This document shows positions 1 through 6,900 of a DNA stretch of 7,045 nt, one piece after another. The first letter of the stretch is position 1. Every line of letters begins with the position of its first letter. Source of the stretch: UBA8437 sp003445035 (GTDB lineage: Bacteria; Planctomycetota; Planctomycetia; Planctomycetales; Planctomycetaceae); contig CALCHI010000261.1 in assembly GCA_937901285.1 (NCBI GenBank), positions 1 to 7,045 on the forward strand, in the 5' to 3' direction. Made by a program: the position numbers and the translations under genes. The notes beneath the pieces were generated by a model. It did no database searches. It saw only the letters and a list, made by a program, of their open reading frames with translations, and was not told where the DNA came from.

Positions 1-323
1 TCGGCGAATTTCTTCAGTTGTTTCTTGTGAACCAGCAGCTTGCGACGGCGGTCCGGCTCGTGATTCATCACGTTGGCCTGAGGGTATTCGGCGATCCGTG
101 CGCCCATCAACCAGAGCTCTCCGTCAGTCACCCTCGCATAGGCTTCGTCGATCGATACCTTCCCGTCGCGGATGCTTTTCACCTCGCTCCCGGTCAGCAC
201 CACTCCACACTCGAGTTCCTCGAGCACGTCGTAGGTGTGCCGAGCCTTGCGATTGCGGGTGATGATCTTCGGTCCGGAGTCGGCTCCACTCGATCGATCC
301 TGTGTTTTCTTTTTCTTCGCCAT
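1..323 (-). CDS. smpB: SsrA-binding protein SmpB (C-terminus cut by window edge)
   Basis: SmpB binds tmRNA and delivers it with EF-Tu to stalled ribosomes for trans-translation; it acts in the cytoplasm. The 107 visible residues start MAKKKKTQDRSS, a lysine-rich head typical of SmpB. They continue with the family signature: NRKARHTYDVLEELECG (about 24-40), then TGSEVKSIRDGK (44-55), where the E-V-K is the conserved RNA-binding-face motif, then the DEAYARV strand (59-65) and the RRRKLLVHKKQL segment (92-103), matching the 'RxRKLLL' stretch of known SmpBs. SmpB is usually about 150-165 residues, so roughly the last third, including the C-terminal tail that enters the decoding centre, lies beyond position 1. 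The ATG at 323-321 is the natural start because the family head begins there; no clear Shine-Dalgarno precedes it. It lies 91 nt downstream of holA on the same strand and may be co-transcribed. Family assignment is strong; only completeness is unknown. Confidence 0.95.
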   Translation of the reverse strand, partial: MAKKKKTQDRSSGADSGPKIITRNRKARHTYDVLEELECGVVLTGSEVKSIRDGKVSIDEAYARVTDGELWLMGARIAEYPQANVMNHEPDRRRKLLVHKKQLKKFA

Positions 324-414
324 GGGCGAGAGAATCTTACACCGCAATGACATCAAAGGAAGGGATCGTGAAATCCGGAATCGACGCCGCACGGGATCTG
401 GTCCGCACCTCGAT
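324..414. other. holA-smpB intergenic gap
   Basis: This is a 91-bp spacer between the holA stop and the smpB start. I see no convincing terminator (no strong GC stem followed by a T-run on the minus strand) and no convincing promoter. A TAAGAT hexamer lies about 13 nt upstream of the smpB ATG on the minus strand, but the nearest TTGATG hexamer is only about 11 nt further upstream, too close for a sigma-70 spacer. Read-through from holA is therefore possible, but an independent smpB promoter is not excluded. Confidence 0.4.
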
Positions 415-1425
415 CTAGACGGCCCCAGCCAACTGGACCAATAACCTCTCGACCAGCAGGTGATCCGGCAGCCGCCCGGCGTCGTCGGCCCCCTTCAGCC
501 CCTTGTCGACAGCCAGCAACCGTCCCAGAATCTGCTCGGCCGCGTCCCGCCCGATCCGCCGCATGTACCGGTTCGACTCGTCGATTTCCTTGTAGAACAC
601 GCCGGCATCCTTGAGAGCCTCATTGAGCCCCTTGCCCTGGCGAGCCATCTCGGTGGCACGAGCCAGGCGTCGGTAGACATAGACCACCCCGCCCATCAGC
701 TTCGGCAGCGGTTCGCCCGACTCGTACAGACGTCCGAATTCCACAAGCGCCTGCCCGGTCCGACCGCGACGCAGCGCCGACAGCATGTCGAACGTCGACT
801 GCACCTGCCATCCCCCAACAAGCGATCGCACGACCTCGACATCGATCCTGTCCGCCGACGAGCACGAGGCCAGCTTGGCCAGCTCCGACTCGAGCTGCGA
901 CAGCCGGGACCCGACCAGTTCAATCAGCAGGGCCGCCGCATCGCGTGTCAGTTCGATGCCGTGCTGTTCCTTGGCCGTCGCTCCCAGCCACCTGGCCAGC
1001 GGCGCGCCCTCCAGTTCGGTGCACTCGACCACCGCGCCCGATTTCGCAACCGCCTTGGCCAGACGCGTGTTGCCGGGAAACGACTTCGGCTGCAGGACCA
1101 GCACGCTGTTTCGGGCCGGACCGGTTACGTAGTCCTCCAACGCCGGCCGGTTCTTCTTGATGAACTCGTCAGCGCGTTCCACGAACACCACTCGCTGCGA
1201 GGCGAACATCGAGACCGTCGCCAGTTCGTCGTGGACGTCCCGCCACTGAACCTCGTCGCCATTGCGGCGCGACAGGCCCTCGTCGGCATCGTCTCCGAAG
1301 ATGGCCCCGGCGATCGCCGCCGCACTCTGTCGGACCAGAAACTGCTCGCCACCGACCAGCACCACGACCGGAGGCACCCCCTGGGCGTCGACCACTCCCA
1401 CGAACTCGGTAGCGTGCTTTCGCAT
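415..1425 (-). CDS. holA: DNA polymerase III subunit delta (HolA)
   Basis: Delta is the clamp-loader subunit that binds the beta sliding clamp and opens it; it forms the clamp loader with tau/gamma and delta-prime. At 336 residues it has the family's usual length of about 330-350. The N-terminal AAA+-like domain begins with VVLVGGEQFLVRQSAAAI (about 21-38), the 'L-x-G-x-E-x-[FL]-L' signature of delta, in which the Walker A lysine is naturally missing. Next comes MFASQRVVFVERAD (73-86), the conserved 'lFaxxrvVxvxxad' strand. The middle lid domain includes LIELVGSRLSQLESELAKL (168-186), the 'l-x-x-x-g-x-[DN]-l-x-x-L-x-x-E-l-x-K-L' helix, then the FDMLSALRRG helix (212-221). The C-terminal collar domain ends with LLAVDKGLKG (303-312), where the D-x-x-[LI]-K is typical. 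The start ATG at 1425-1423 is supported by a strong Shine-Dalgarno. Transcription is divergent from the mutase-like gene and leads toward smpB. Confidence 0.93.
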   Translation of the reverse strand: MRKHATEFVGVVDAQGVPPVVVLVGGEQFLVRQSAAAIAGAIFGDDADEGLSRRNGDEVQWRDVHDELATVSMFASQRVVFVERADEFIKKNRPALEDYVTGPARNSVLVLQPKSFPGNTRLAKAVAKSGAVVECTELEGAPLARWLGATAKEQHGIELTRDAAALLIELVGSRLSQLESELAKLASCSSADRIDVEVVRSLVGGWQVQSTFDMLSALRRGRTGQALVEFGRLYESGEPLPKLMGGVVYVYRRLARATEMARQGKGLNEALKDAGVFYKEIDESNRYMRRIGRDAAEQILGRLLAVDKGLKGADDAGRLPDHLLVERLLVQLAGAV

Positions 1426-1501
1426 TGACCCCTCTTCCTGACAGCCACTACAGTGCCCGGCCGCGCCGGGGCGGACACATTACATCAGACGTTCGGCTCC
1501 C
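1425..1501 (+). promoter_or_regulatory. Divergent intergenic region with candidate plus-strand promoter and GC hairpin
   Basis: This short region must contain the signals for both divergent units. On the plus strand, TTGACC at 1425-1430 (5 of 6 to the sigma-70 -35 consensus) and TACAGT at 1449-1454 (4 of 6 to the -10 consensus) are separated by 18 bp. A perfect 6-bp inverted repeat with a 3-nt loop (CCCGGC-CGC-GCCGGG, 1456-1470) lies immediately downstream, around where transcription would begin. The -35 box would overlap the holA start codon. No equally good minus-strand promoter is visible. The hexamers are weak evidence in a G+C-rich genome of uncertain promoter consensus; the hairpin is plainly there, but its role is a guess. 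Confidence 0.25.
1431..1439 (-). promoter_or_regulatory. Shine-Dalgarno of holA
   Basis: Read on the minus strand, AGGAAGAGG (1439 to 1431) lies 5 nt before the holA ATG. It supports that start and is the only strong ribosome-binding site in the window; the two plus-strand genes show none. Confidence 0.7.
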
Positions 1502-2791
1502 ATGACAACCGAATTCCCTGTCATCGTCGAACCTCCCGAGTACACCTGCCCAGGGCACTCGCACCCGATCTCGCGATCGATCCACCTTTCGCGGCTGGCT
1601 GCCTTCTACCCAGCCTGCCGGGAGTGCCCGCACCGTGACGACACCGGCGGCCTGGCCGGAAGGACGATCGACCGGTTGGTCCGGACCCGTCGCCGGGTGG
1701 CCCGGGCCACCCTGTTCACCGCCGAGGGCGTGCGAGGAGTCCACCGCAACGAGCTGACTCGAACAGATGCCGATCGCCTGGTGGCAGCCCTGGCCTGGCT
1801 GTGCTGGCGCGATCGACCCCGGACCCTCGTTCCCGATCTCCAAAGCGCACCCGGACCGGTCGTCGTCGTCGGCCACGACATGCGGCCGGCCGCCCGGGAC
1901 CTACTCGCCGGAGTGCTGTCGGCCCTGGTGCGTTCAGGATGCCGGGCCGTGGAAGTCGGTCCGGTTTCCGACGCCTGCTTCCGCTTCGCCGTCAATCACC
2001 TGGAAGCCGACGCGGGCATTCGGGTCACCGGGGACGGTCACCCCTCGTGGTGGATCGGACTCGACGCCGTCGCGGCCGGTGGCCGACCGTTGTCCCGTGG
2101 AGCCGGGCTGGACGCGTGGGAAACGGCCGCCGGAAGCCGACATCCCCGGCCGACTCGCCAGGCCGGCAGCCGTCGATCATTCCAGGCCACCGAGGTCTAC
2201 CAGGCCACCTTGAAGCGACACCTGCTCGCGTCGAGGCCCCTGGAAATCGGGCTGTCCGCACCCGAGGGGCCGGAACGACACTCGCTGAGCCAACTGCTCG
2301 AACCGCTCCCCTGGACACTCCACCAGGTTGATGCGCCCGCGACGGACAACCCGCGGCGGATCTCCGGACAGGCCGGGCCCGATGCCTTCGACGTGGGGCT
2401 GGCCTGGAGCAACGACCGGGACGGCACCCTGTTTTATGACGAGACCGGTGCCCCGATCGACCCGACCGCATTGTTCATGCTGTTGGCCAAAGGAATCCTG
2501 CCCGACCACCCGGGAAAACCCGTCGTGCTGGCACAACGTCATCCCGACGAACTCACCTCGACGATTCGCCAACTCGGAGGACGCCCACGGTCGTTCTCGG
2601 GCACATCCCGCGCCGAAACCTGGCAGGCCCTCCGAGACCACGAAGCCGTGATCGGGATCGACGACGAGGGCAATGCCTGGTGCGGAGAATCCGCACCCAC
2701 CCAGGATCGTCTGCTGATCATCGCCCACCTGCTGCGGATTCTGGATCGGCACGACCGCCCCCTGTCCCAATTGCTCGCCCGTAACGACTGA
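1502..2791 (+). CDS. Degenerate phosphohexomutase-like protein with N-terminal Cys/His cluster, probable pseudoenzyme
   Basis: The protein is 429 residues and has the order of landmarks of alpha-D-phosphohexomutases (PGM/PMM/GlmM). LFTAEGVRGVHRNELT (71-86) matches the family's 'lFGTdGiRGxxxxxLT' opening. VVVGHDMRP (121-129) matches 'VVVGxDxR'. AGIRVTGDGHP (171-181) aligns without gaps to 'gGixiTASHNP', which puts Asp178 at the phosphoserine. DVGLAWSNDRDGTLFYDE (297-314) aligns to the metal loop 'DxGiAxDGDaDRxxxvDe', leaving SNDRDG for DGDxDR. IGIDDEGN (384-391) aligns to the sugar loop 'GGEESGH'. The protein ends at about the domain III/IV boundary, so the phosphate-binding 'RxSGTEP' domain IV is missing. 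Residues 1-44 add C16, C39 and C42 plus H19, H21, H28 and H44, a possible zinc or metal site not usual in the family. No signal peptide or membrane segment is seen, so it is probably cytoplasmic. Ordinary mutase activity is unlikely. The start ATG lacks a Shine-Dalgarno, but the Cys-rich segment begins close after it. The aminotransferase gene follows after 16 nt. Fold assignment is fairly sure; function is unknown. Confidence 0.8.
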   Translation: MTTEFPVIVEPPEYTCPGHSHPISRSIHLSRLAAFYPACRECPHRDDTGGLAGRTIDRLVRTRRRVARATLFTAEGVRGVHRNELTRTDADRLVAALAWLCWRDRPRTLVPDLQSAPGPVVVVGHDMRPAARDLLAGVLSALVRSGCRAVEVGPVSDACFRFAVNHLEADAGIRVTGDGHPSWWIGLDAVAAGGRPLSRGAGLDAWETAAGSRHPRPTRQAGSRRSFQATEVYQATLKRHLLASRPLEIGLSAPEGPERHSLSQLLEPLPWTLHQVDAPATDNPRRISGQAGPDAFDVGLAWSNDRDGTLFYDETGAPIDPTALFMLLAKGILPDHPGKPVVLAQRHPDELTSTIRQLGGRPRSFSGTSRAETWQALRDHEAVIGIDDEGNAWCGESAPTQDRLLIIAHLLRILDRHDRPLSQLLARND

Positions 2792-2807
2792 CACGCGATT
2801 CGATGCC

Positions 2808-3941
2808 ATGACCCAACCAGACCAGCTCGGCCCCGGCGGTTGGATCGCCGACCGGATGCACCACATCGATGCGTCAGGCATTCGCCGCATCTTCGACCTC
2901 GCTGCGGGGCTGGACCAAACGGTCGACCTCAGTATCGGACAACCTCACTTTTCAACGCCCAAACCGATCCGCCTCGCCCTGGCCGACGCAGTCGAAAACG
3001 GACACAACGGCTACAGCCCCTCACCGGGCATCCCCCCCCTCCGCGGGGCCCTGCAACAGAGAATCGACTCGTGCCACCACCACGACAACCGTCGCGTGAT
3101 GGTCACCAGTGGCACCAGCGGAGGACTGGTGCTGGCACTGTGCTGCCTGGTCGAACCGGGTGACGAAGTCATCCTCTTCGACCCCGGCTTCATGATGTAC
3201 CAGCACCTGGTCACCCTGGCCGGTGGCACCGCCGTCACCGTCGATACCTACCCCAGCTTCAGCGTTGATGTCGACCGTGTCGCTGCCGCGATCACTGGCC
3301 GCACCAAGGTCATCGTCTACAACTCACCGGGCAACCCCACGGGGGCCATGGACGACCCCGGCACGATAGACGCGCTGGCCCGACTGGCCGAAAAACACAA
3401 CATCGCGTTGATCAGCGACGAGATCTACAGCCAGTTCTGTTACGACCAGCCATTTCATTCGCCGGCATCGACGAACCCGGCAACGCTGGTGATCGACGGG
3501 TTCAGCAAGTCCCACTCGATGACCGGCTGGCGACTCGGTTTCGCCCACGGACCCGAGGAGATCATCGAGCAGATGATCAAGTTGCAGCAGTTCACCTTCG
3601 TCTGCGCCCCTCACCCCGTGCAGTGGGCCGGACTGGCCGCATTGGATGTCGACATCAGCGAACACGTCGACGACTACCGCAGGAAACGGGATCGCCTGGT
3701 CGAACGACTCTCGGGACACTTCGAGATCGGCGGAGGGGCCGGTGCCTTTTACCTGTTCCTGGCGCCACCGGGTGGGAACGGAACGGACTTCGTGCACCGG
3801 GCGATCGATCGCGGACTGCTGATTGTCCCGGGTTCGGTCTTCAGCGGCAGCGACTCTCACATCCGCGTGTCGTTCGCCGTCGATGACCCGACACTGGAGG
3901 CGGGAGCGGACCTGTTGATCGAGTTGGCTCAGCAGAGCTAA
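2808..3941 (+). CDS. PLP-dependent aminotransferase, class I/II (fold type I)
   Basis: This enzyme of 377 residues (the family is usually 370-400) should transfer an amino group between an amino acid and a 2-oxo acid using pyridoxal phosphate, in the cytoplasm. Family landmarks are intact and in order: LSIGQPHFSTP (41-51, substrate-side loop), GYSPSPG (68-74), MVTSGTSGGLVLAL (98-111, cofactor phosphate region), YNSPGNPTGA (171-180, with the PLP-contacting Asn of NPTG), SDEIY (203-207, with the Asp that pairs with the PLP ring nitrogen), DGFSKSHSMTGWRLGF (230-245, with Lys234 as the Schiff-base lysine and Arg242), and HIRVSFA (351-357), where Arg353 is the substrate-carboxylate arginine. It resembles the aspartate/aromatic aminotransferase subgroup Ib, but the substrate cannot be read from sequence. 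It starts 16 nt after the mutase-like gene without a clear Shine-Dalgarno, which suggests translational linkage or an SD-independent start. Its TAA stop overlaps the convergent kinase gene. Confidence 0.93.
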   Translation: MTQPDQLGPGGWIADRMHHIDASGIRRIFDLAAGLDQTVDLSIGQPHFSTPKPIRLALADAVENGHNGYSPSPGIPPLRGALQQRIDSCHHHDNRRVMVTSGTSGGLVLALCCLVEPGDEVILFDPGFMMYQHLVTLAGGTAVTVDTYPSFSVDVDRVAAAITGRTKVIVYNSPGNPTGAMDDPGTIDALARLAEKHNIALISDEIYSQFCYDQPFHSPASTNPATLVIDGFSKSHSMTGWRLGFAHGPEEIIEQMIKLQQFTFVCAPHPVQWAGLAALDVDISEHVDDYRRKRDRLVERLSGHFEIGGGAGAFYLFLAPPGGNGTDFVHRAIDRGLLIVPGSVFSGSDSHIRVSFAVDDPTLEAGADLLIELAQQS

Positions 3942-6900
3942 CGCTCCTGCTCCACCCGCACTCGCACGCGGAGCAGCCTCAAGCGGGCGACCGGCTGGCC
4001 GGCCGGCAACAACCGGGCGTCCAGGCCGAGAAACCCCTCGAGCACCCCGGGAACGTCCGAATCAACCAGCGCCTGTCCGTTGAGCCTTACGATGACATGG
4101 CTGTTTCGGACGAACAGTTCGAGCCGATCCCACCCAAGTGCACTTCGTGGAGGCGTGCGTTTCGGACCGGAGACGGCCATTCGCGAACCACGGTGATAGA
4201 GTTGGCAGAAGCGGCTGGGAGCGAATTCCAGTTGTAGCCCGTCGAACCGCCCACTGGCCGGACCACCGATCAACAGGGAGCCCGTGGTGGTGTCGGCCGA
4301 GAGTCGCGCTCGCAGGCGAAAGTTCTTCAACGGTGCCGACTTGTCCCAGAATCCGCTCGCCCCGGCGCGGGCGGGGGTCTCGAGCCGGATGTCCCCACCG
4401 GAAATGACCCACAGAGAACGACCGAGATCCTCCAGGTCGTCACCACTGTGCTGCACAAAACTCAGTTTCGCCCTGTCGCGGAACAACGGCGTGAACCGGG
4501 TCCGCTTGAGCAACTTGTCCAAACCACCCAGGGCGATCTTGCCCTTGGGAGTCAGCTTCAGCGGCTTTTCCGCCTCGCCGGTGTTCTCCGAGGAGATCTG
4601 TTCGAGCAATCCCGAGGCGTTTTTGAGCCGGGCCATTTCGCCGGGGTCTCCCCGAATGGATCCGACGGCGTGTCCCAACAACTGCCGGGCCTCGGCCAGT
4701 CTCCCGGCATTGATGGCCGGAACGAACGCTCGCAACGCCTCCTCGCTGATCTCGTGCCGCACGGCGGAATCCAATTCCTTGAGGTTGAGCACCTTGAAGG
4801 ACATCAACGTGTTACCGACCAGATCGATCTGGAACCGCTGTCTCCACGCCCGGACGACCTCCAGGGCCACCGCTGTCTGACGGGCCCGCAACGCGGTCTG
4901 GTGAGCCAACTCGAAAAGGGCGTGGGCCCGAGCCGAATCGGCCGTCTCGCGAGCCTGCTCGATGATGTCCATGGCCAGCCGAGAACGCGCCACCGGCGTG
5001 CGCGCCTGCGACAACAACGGGCGGAAGACATCACGAACGTCGGCAGACGCCGCGGTACGATCGGCATCCGGCGGAACAGCTTCTCCCCGGGATGTCACCC
5101 GTGGTGGCCGCACGTCAAGCAGCAACAGCCCCTCGTTGAACAACTCGTCGTTCTCGGCCGAGGCGGCCCGGATCCGGAACCGCCACGCCCGGGCATGTGG
5201 TTTCTGCGGAGCCCACGAGAATATCCCGGTTGTGGGATTGATCGAGGCCCCGGCGGGAACCTGGCCCTGGAGACTGAAGCGAACCTCGCCGGGAGGATCG
5301 TCGAGATCGTCGGCACGGACTCGCAGTCGCAAACGCTGGCCGACCCGCATCGACAGCGACGGGATCGACCGCAACCGGGGCGGCTGATCCACTTCGGCCA
5401 CGCTCACCACGAGCGTCGACTCAACCCGCTGACGCTCCGGGTCAATCACTTCAGAGTCGTAGGCCGTCGCCCGCACGGTGACCCGAAATTCCCCCGGCCC
5501 CTGGGCCTCCGTCGGAGTCCAGGTCAAACGGCCGGTGCGTCGGTCAACGGCCATTCCCCTGGGGGCATCATTGCCCAGCGTGTACTCGATGAGATTGGCC
5601 GGACGGTCGGGGTCGGTCGCCGCCAACCGGATCTCCAGTTCCTGCAACTCGTCGATCTCGTGCCGTCCCGGAGATTCCAGGTGCGGCGGACGGTCGATCT
5701 CGCGGACTCGCAGGACCGCCTCGGCCACCGCTTGCCAGTTGGCCGCGGCTCCTGGACGGCTCTCGACAACAACCGTGTGTCGCCCCGGCCCCTGGCTCTC
5801 GTCCGGAGTCCACTTCAACCGACCACGACGATCGACCGACACACCGTCGGGACCGCCGGGACGAACACGGAACTCCCGGTTCGGGTTCTGCCGTTGCCCG
5901 GCCAACGGGTGCGAGGGGCCCAGCAGGTCCTGTTCGAAGGGCTGCTGCTCGTCAATCGACTGCTCCGGGTACTTGACGACACTGGGCGGGTCAACGGGCT
6001 GGCCAACGGTCGCGACCGGTGGGTCGGCCTGGGGACGACCGGGTGTGGAAAACATCCGCCAGGCCGTCACCAGCACCACCACCGCGATCGCCACGCCGGC
6101 GACGGGTGCGTACCGGCGGACGGGGGAGGCCCCGGTTGCCGGCATGTCGGCTGTCTCAACCGAACCCGACGGTCTCACCGACTCGAGAAACTGGCCGAGG
6201 CTGGCTCCGACAACCTGGGTGGATTGCTCGGCGGCGTCGGTCAATGTCAGTGACGTGGCCGGTTCAACCGACGGAGTCTTCTCGACCTCGAATCTTGACG
6301 GAGGTTCGGCGAACCGAGCCAGGGCCTCCACGACCTCTTGCGGATCCTGGAACCGTTCGGCGACATCTCGTCGCAGCATGCGGGTGACAACGGAATCGAG
6401 ATCCTCGGGAATGCCGGGGTCGAGTGACCTCGCGGCGGGGGCCTCGAGCGTGGTGCGAACCATCAACGTCTGGAACGGGTTCTCACCCTGGAACGGAGGG
6501 GACCCGACCAGGAAACGGAACAGCGTGCACCCCAGGCTGTAGATGTCGCCACGGATGTCGACCGCCTTTGTGTCCCAGGCCTGTTCGGGCGACATGTAGT
6601 CGGGCGTCCCCATCATCTGCCCGGTCTTGGTCAGACTGCCCTCGTCCTTTTCGGATCCGGCAAAGCGGGCCAGGCCCAAGTCGAGAATCTTCACCTGTGG
6701 CCGGTCGTCGGTGGTCCAGGTCAACATCAGGTTCGACGGTTTCAGGTCGCGGTGAACCAACCCCAGCTGATGAGCCGCCGCAAGCCCCAGGGCCGCCTGC
6801 CGGATGAACTCGCACGCCTCCCCGACTCCCAGGCGACCACGACGGTCGGCCACCGAACCGAGGTCGGCTCCGTCGACATACTCCATCACCAGGAAGTGGC

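Noticed and set aside
18..350. Plus-strand open frame at the left edge
   Set aside because: It is antisense to smpB, whose minus-strand translation matches the SmpB family well.
460..1428. Plus-strand open frame of 322 codons opposite holA
   Set aside because: Its composition (many Arg, Gln, His, Pro) is typical of a shadow frame, and the opposite strand carries clear HolA motifs and a Shine-Dalgarno.
3947..3976. Inverted repeat CTGCTCC / GGAGCAG just after the aminotransferase stop, as a possible terminator
   Set aside because: The stem is only 7 bp with a 16-nt loop and no T-run follows on either strand; it lies within kinase coding sequence and could be chance.
4448..6253. Long plus-strand open frame of 601 codons inside the kinase gene
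   Set aside because: It is antisense to the kinase coding sequence, its protein has no family motif and is rich in Arg, Gly, Pro and Gln, and long antisense frames are expected in G+C-rich coding DNA. The minus-strand frame has intact kinase motifs throughout.
5478..6542. Plus-strand open frame of 354 codons rich in Ser, Thr, Arg and Gly
   Set aside because: It is a shadow of the kinase membrane and stalk region in another frame; low-complexity Ser/Thr/Arg content and no recognisable domain.
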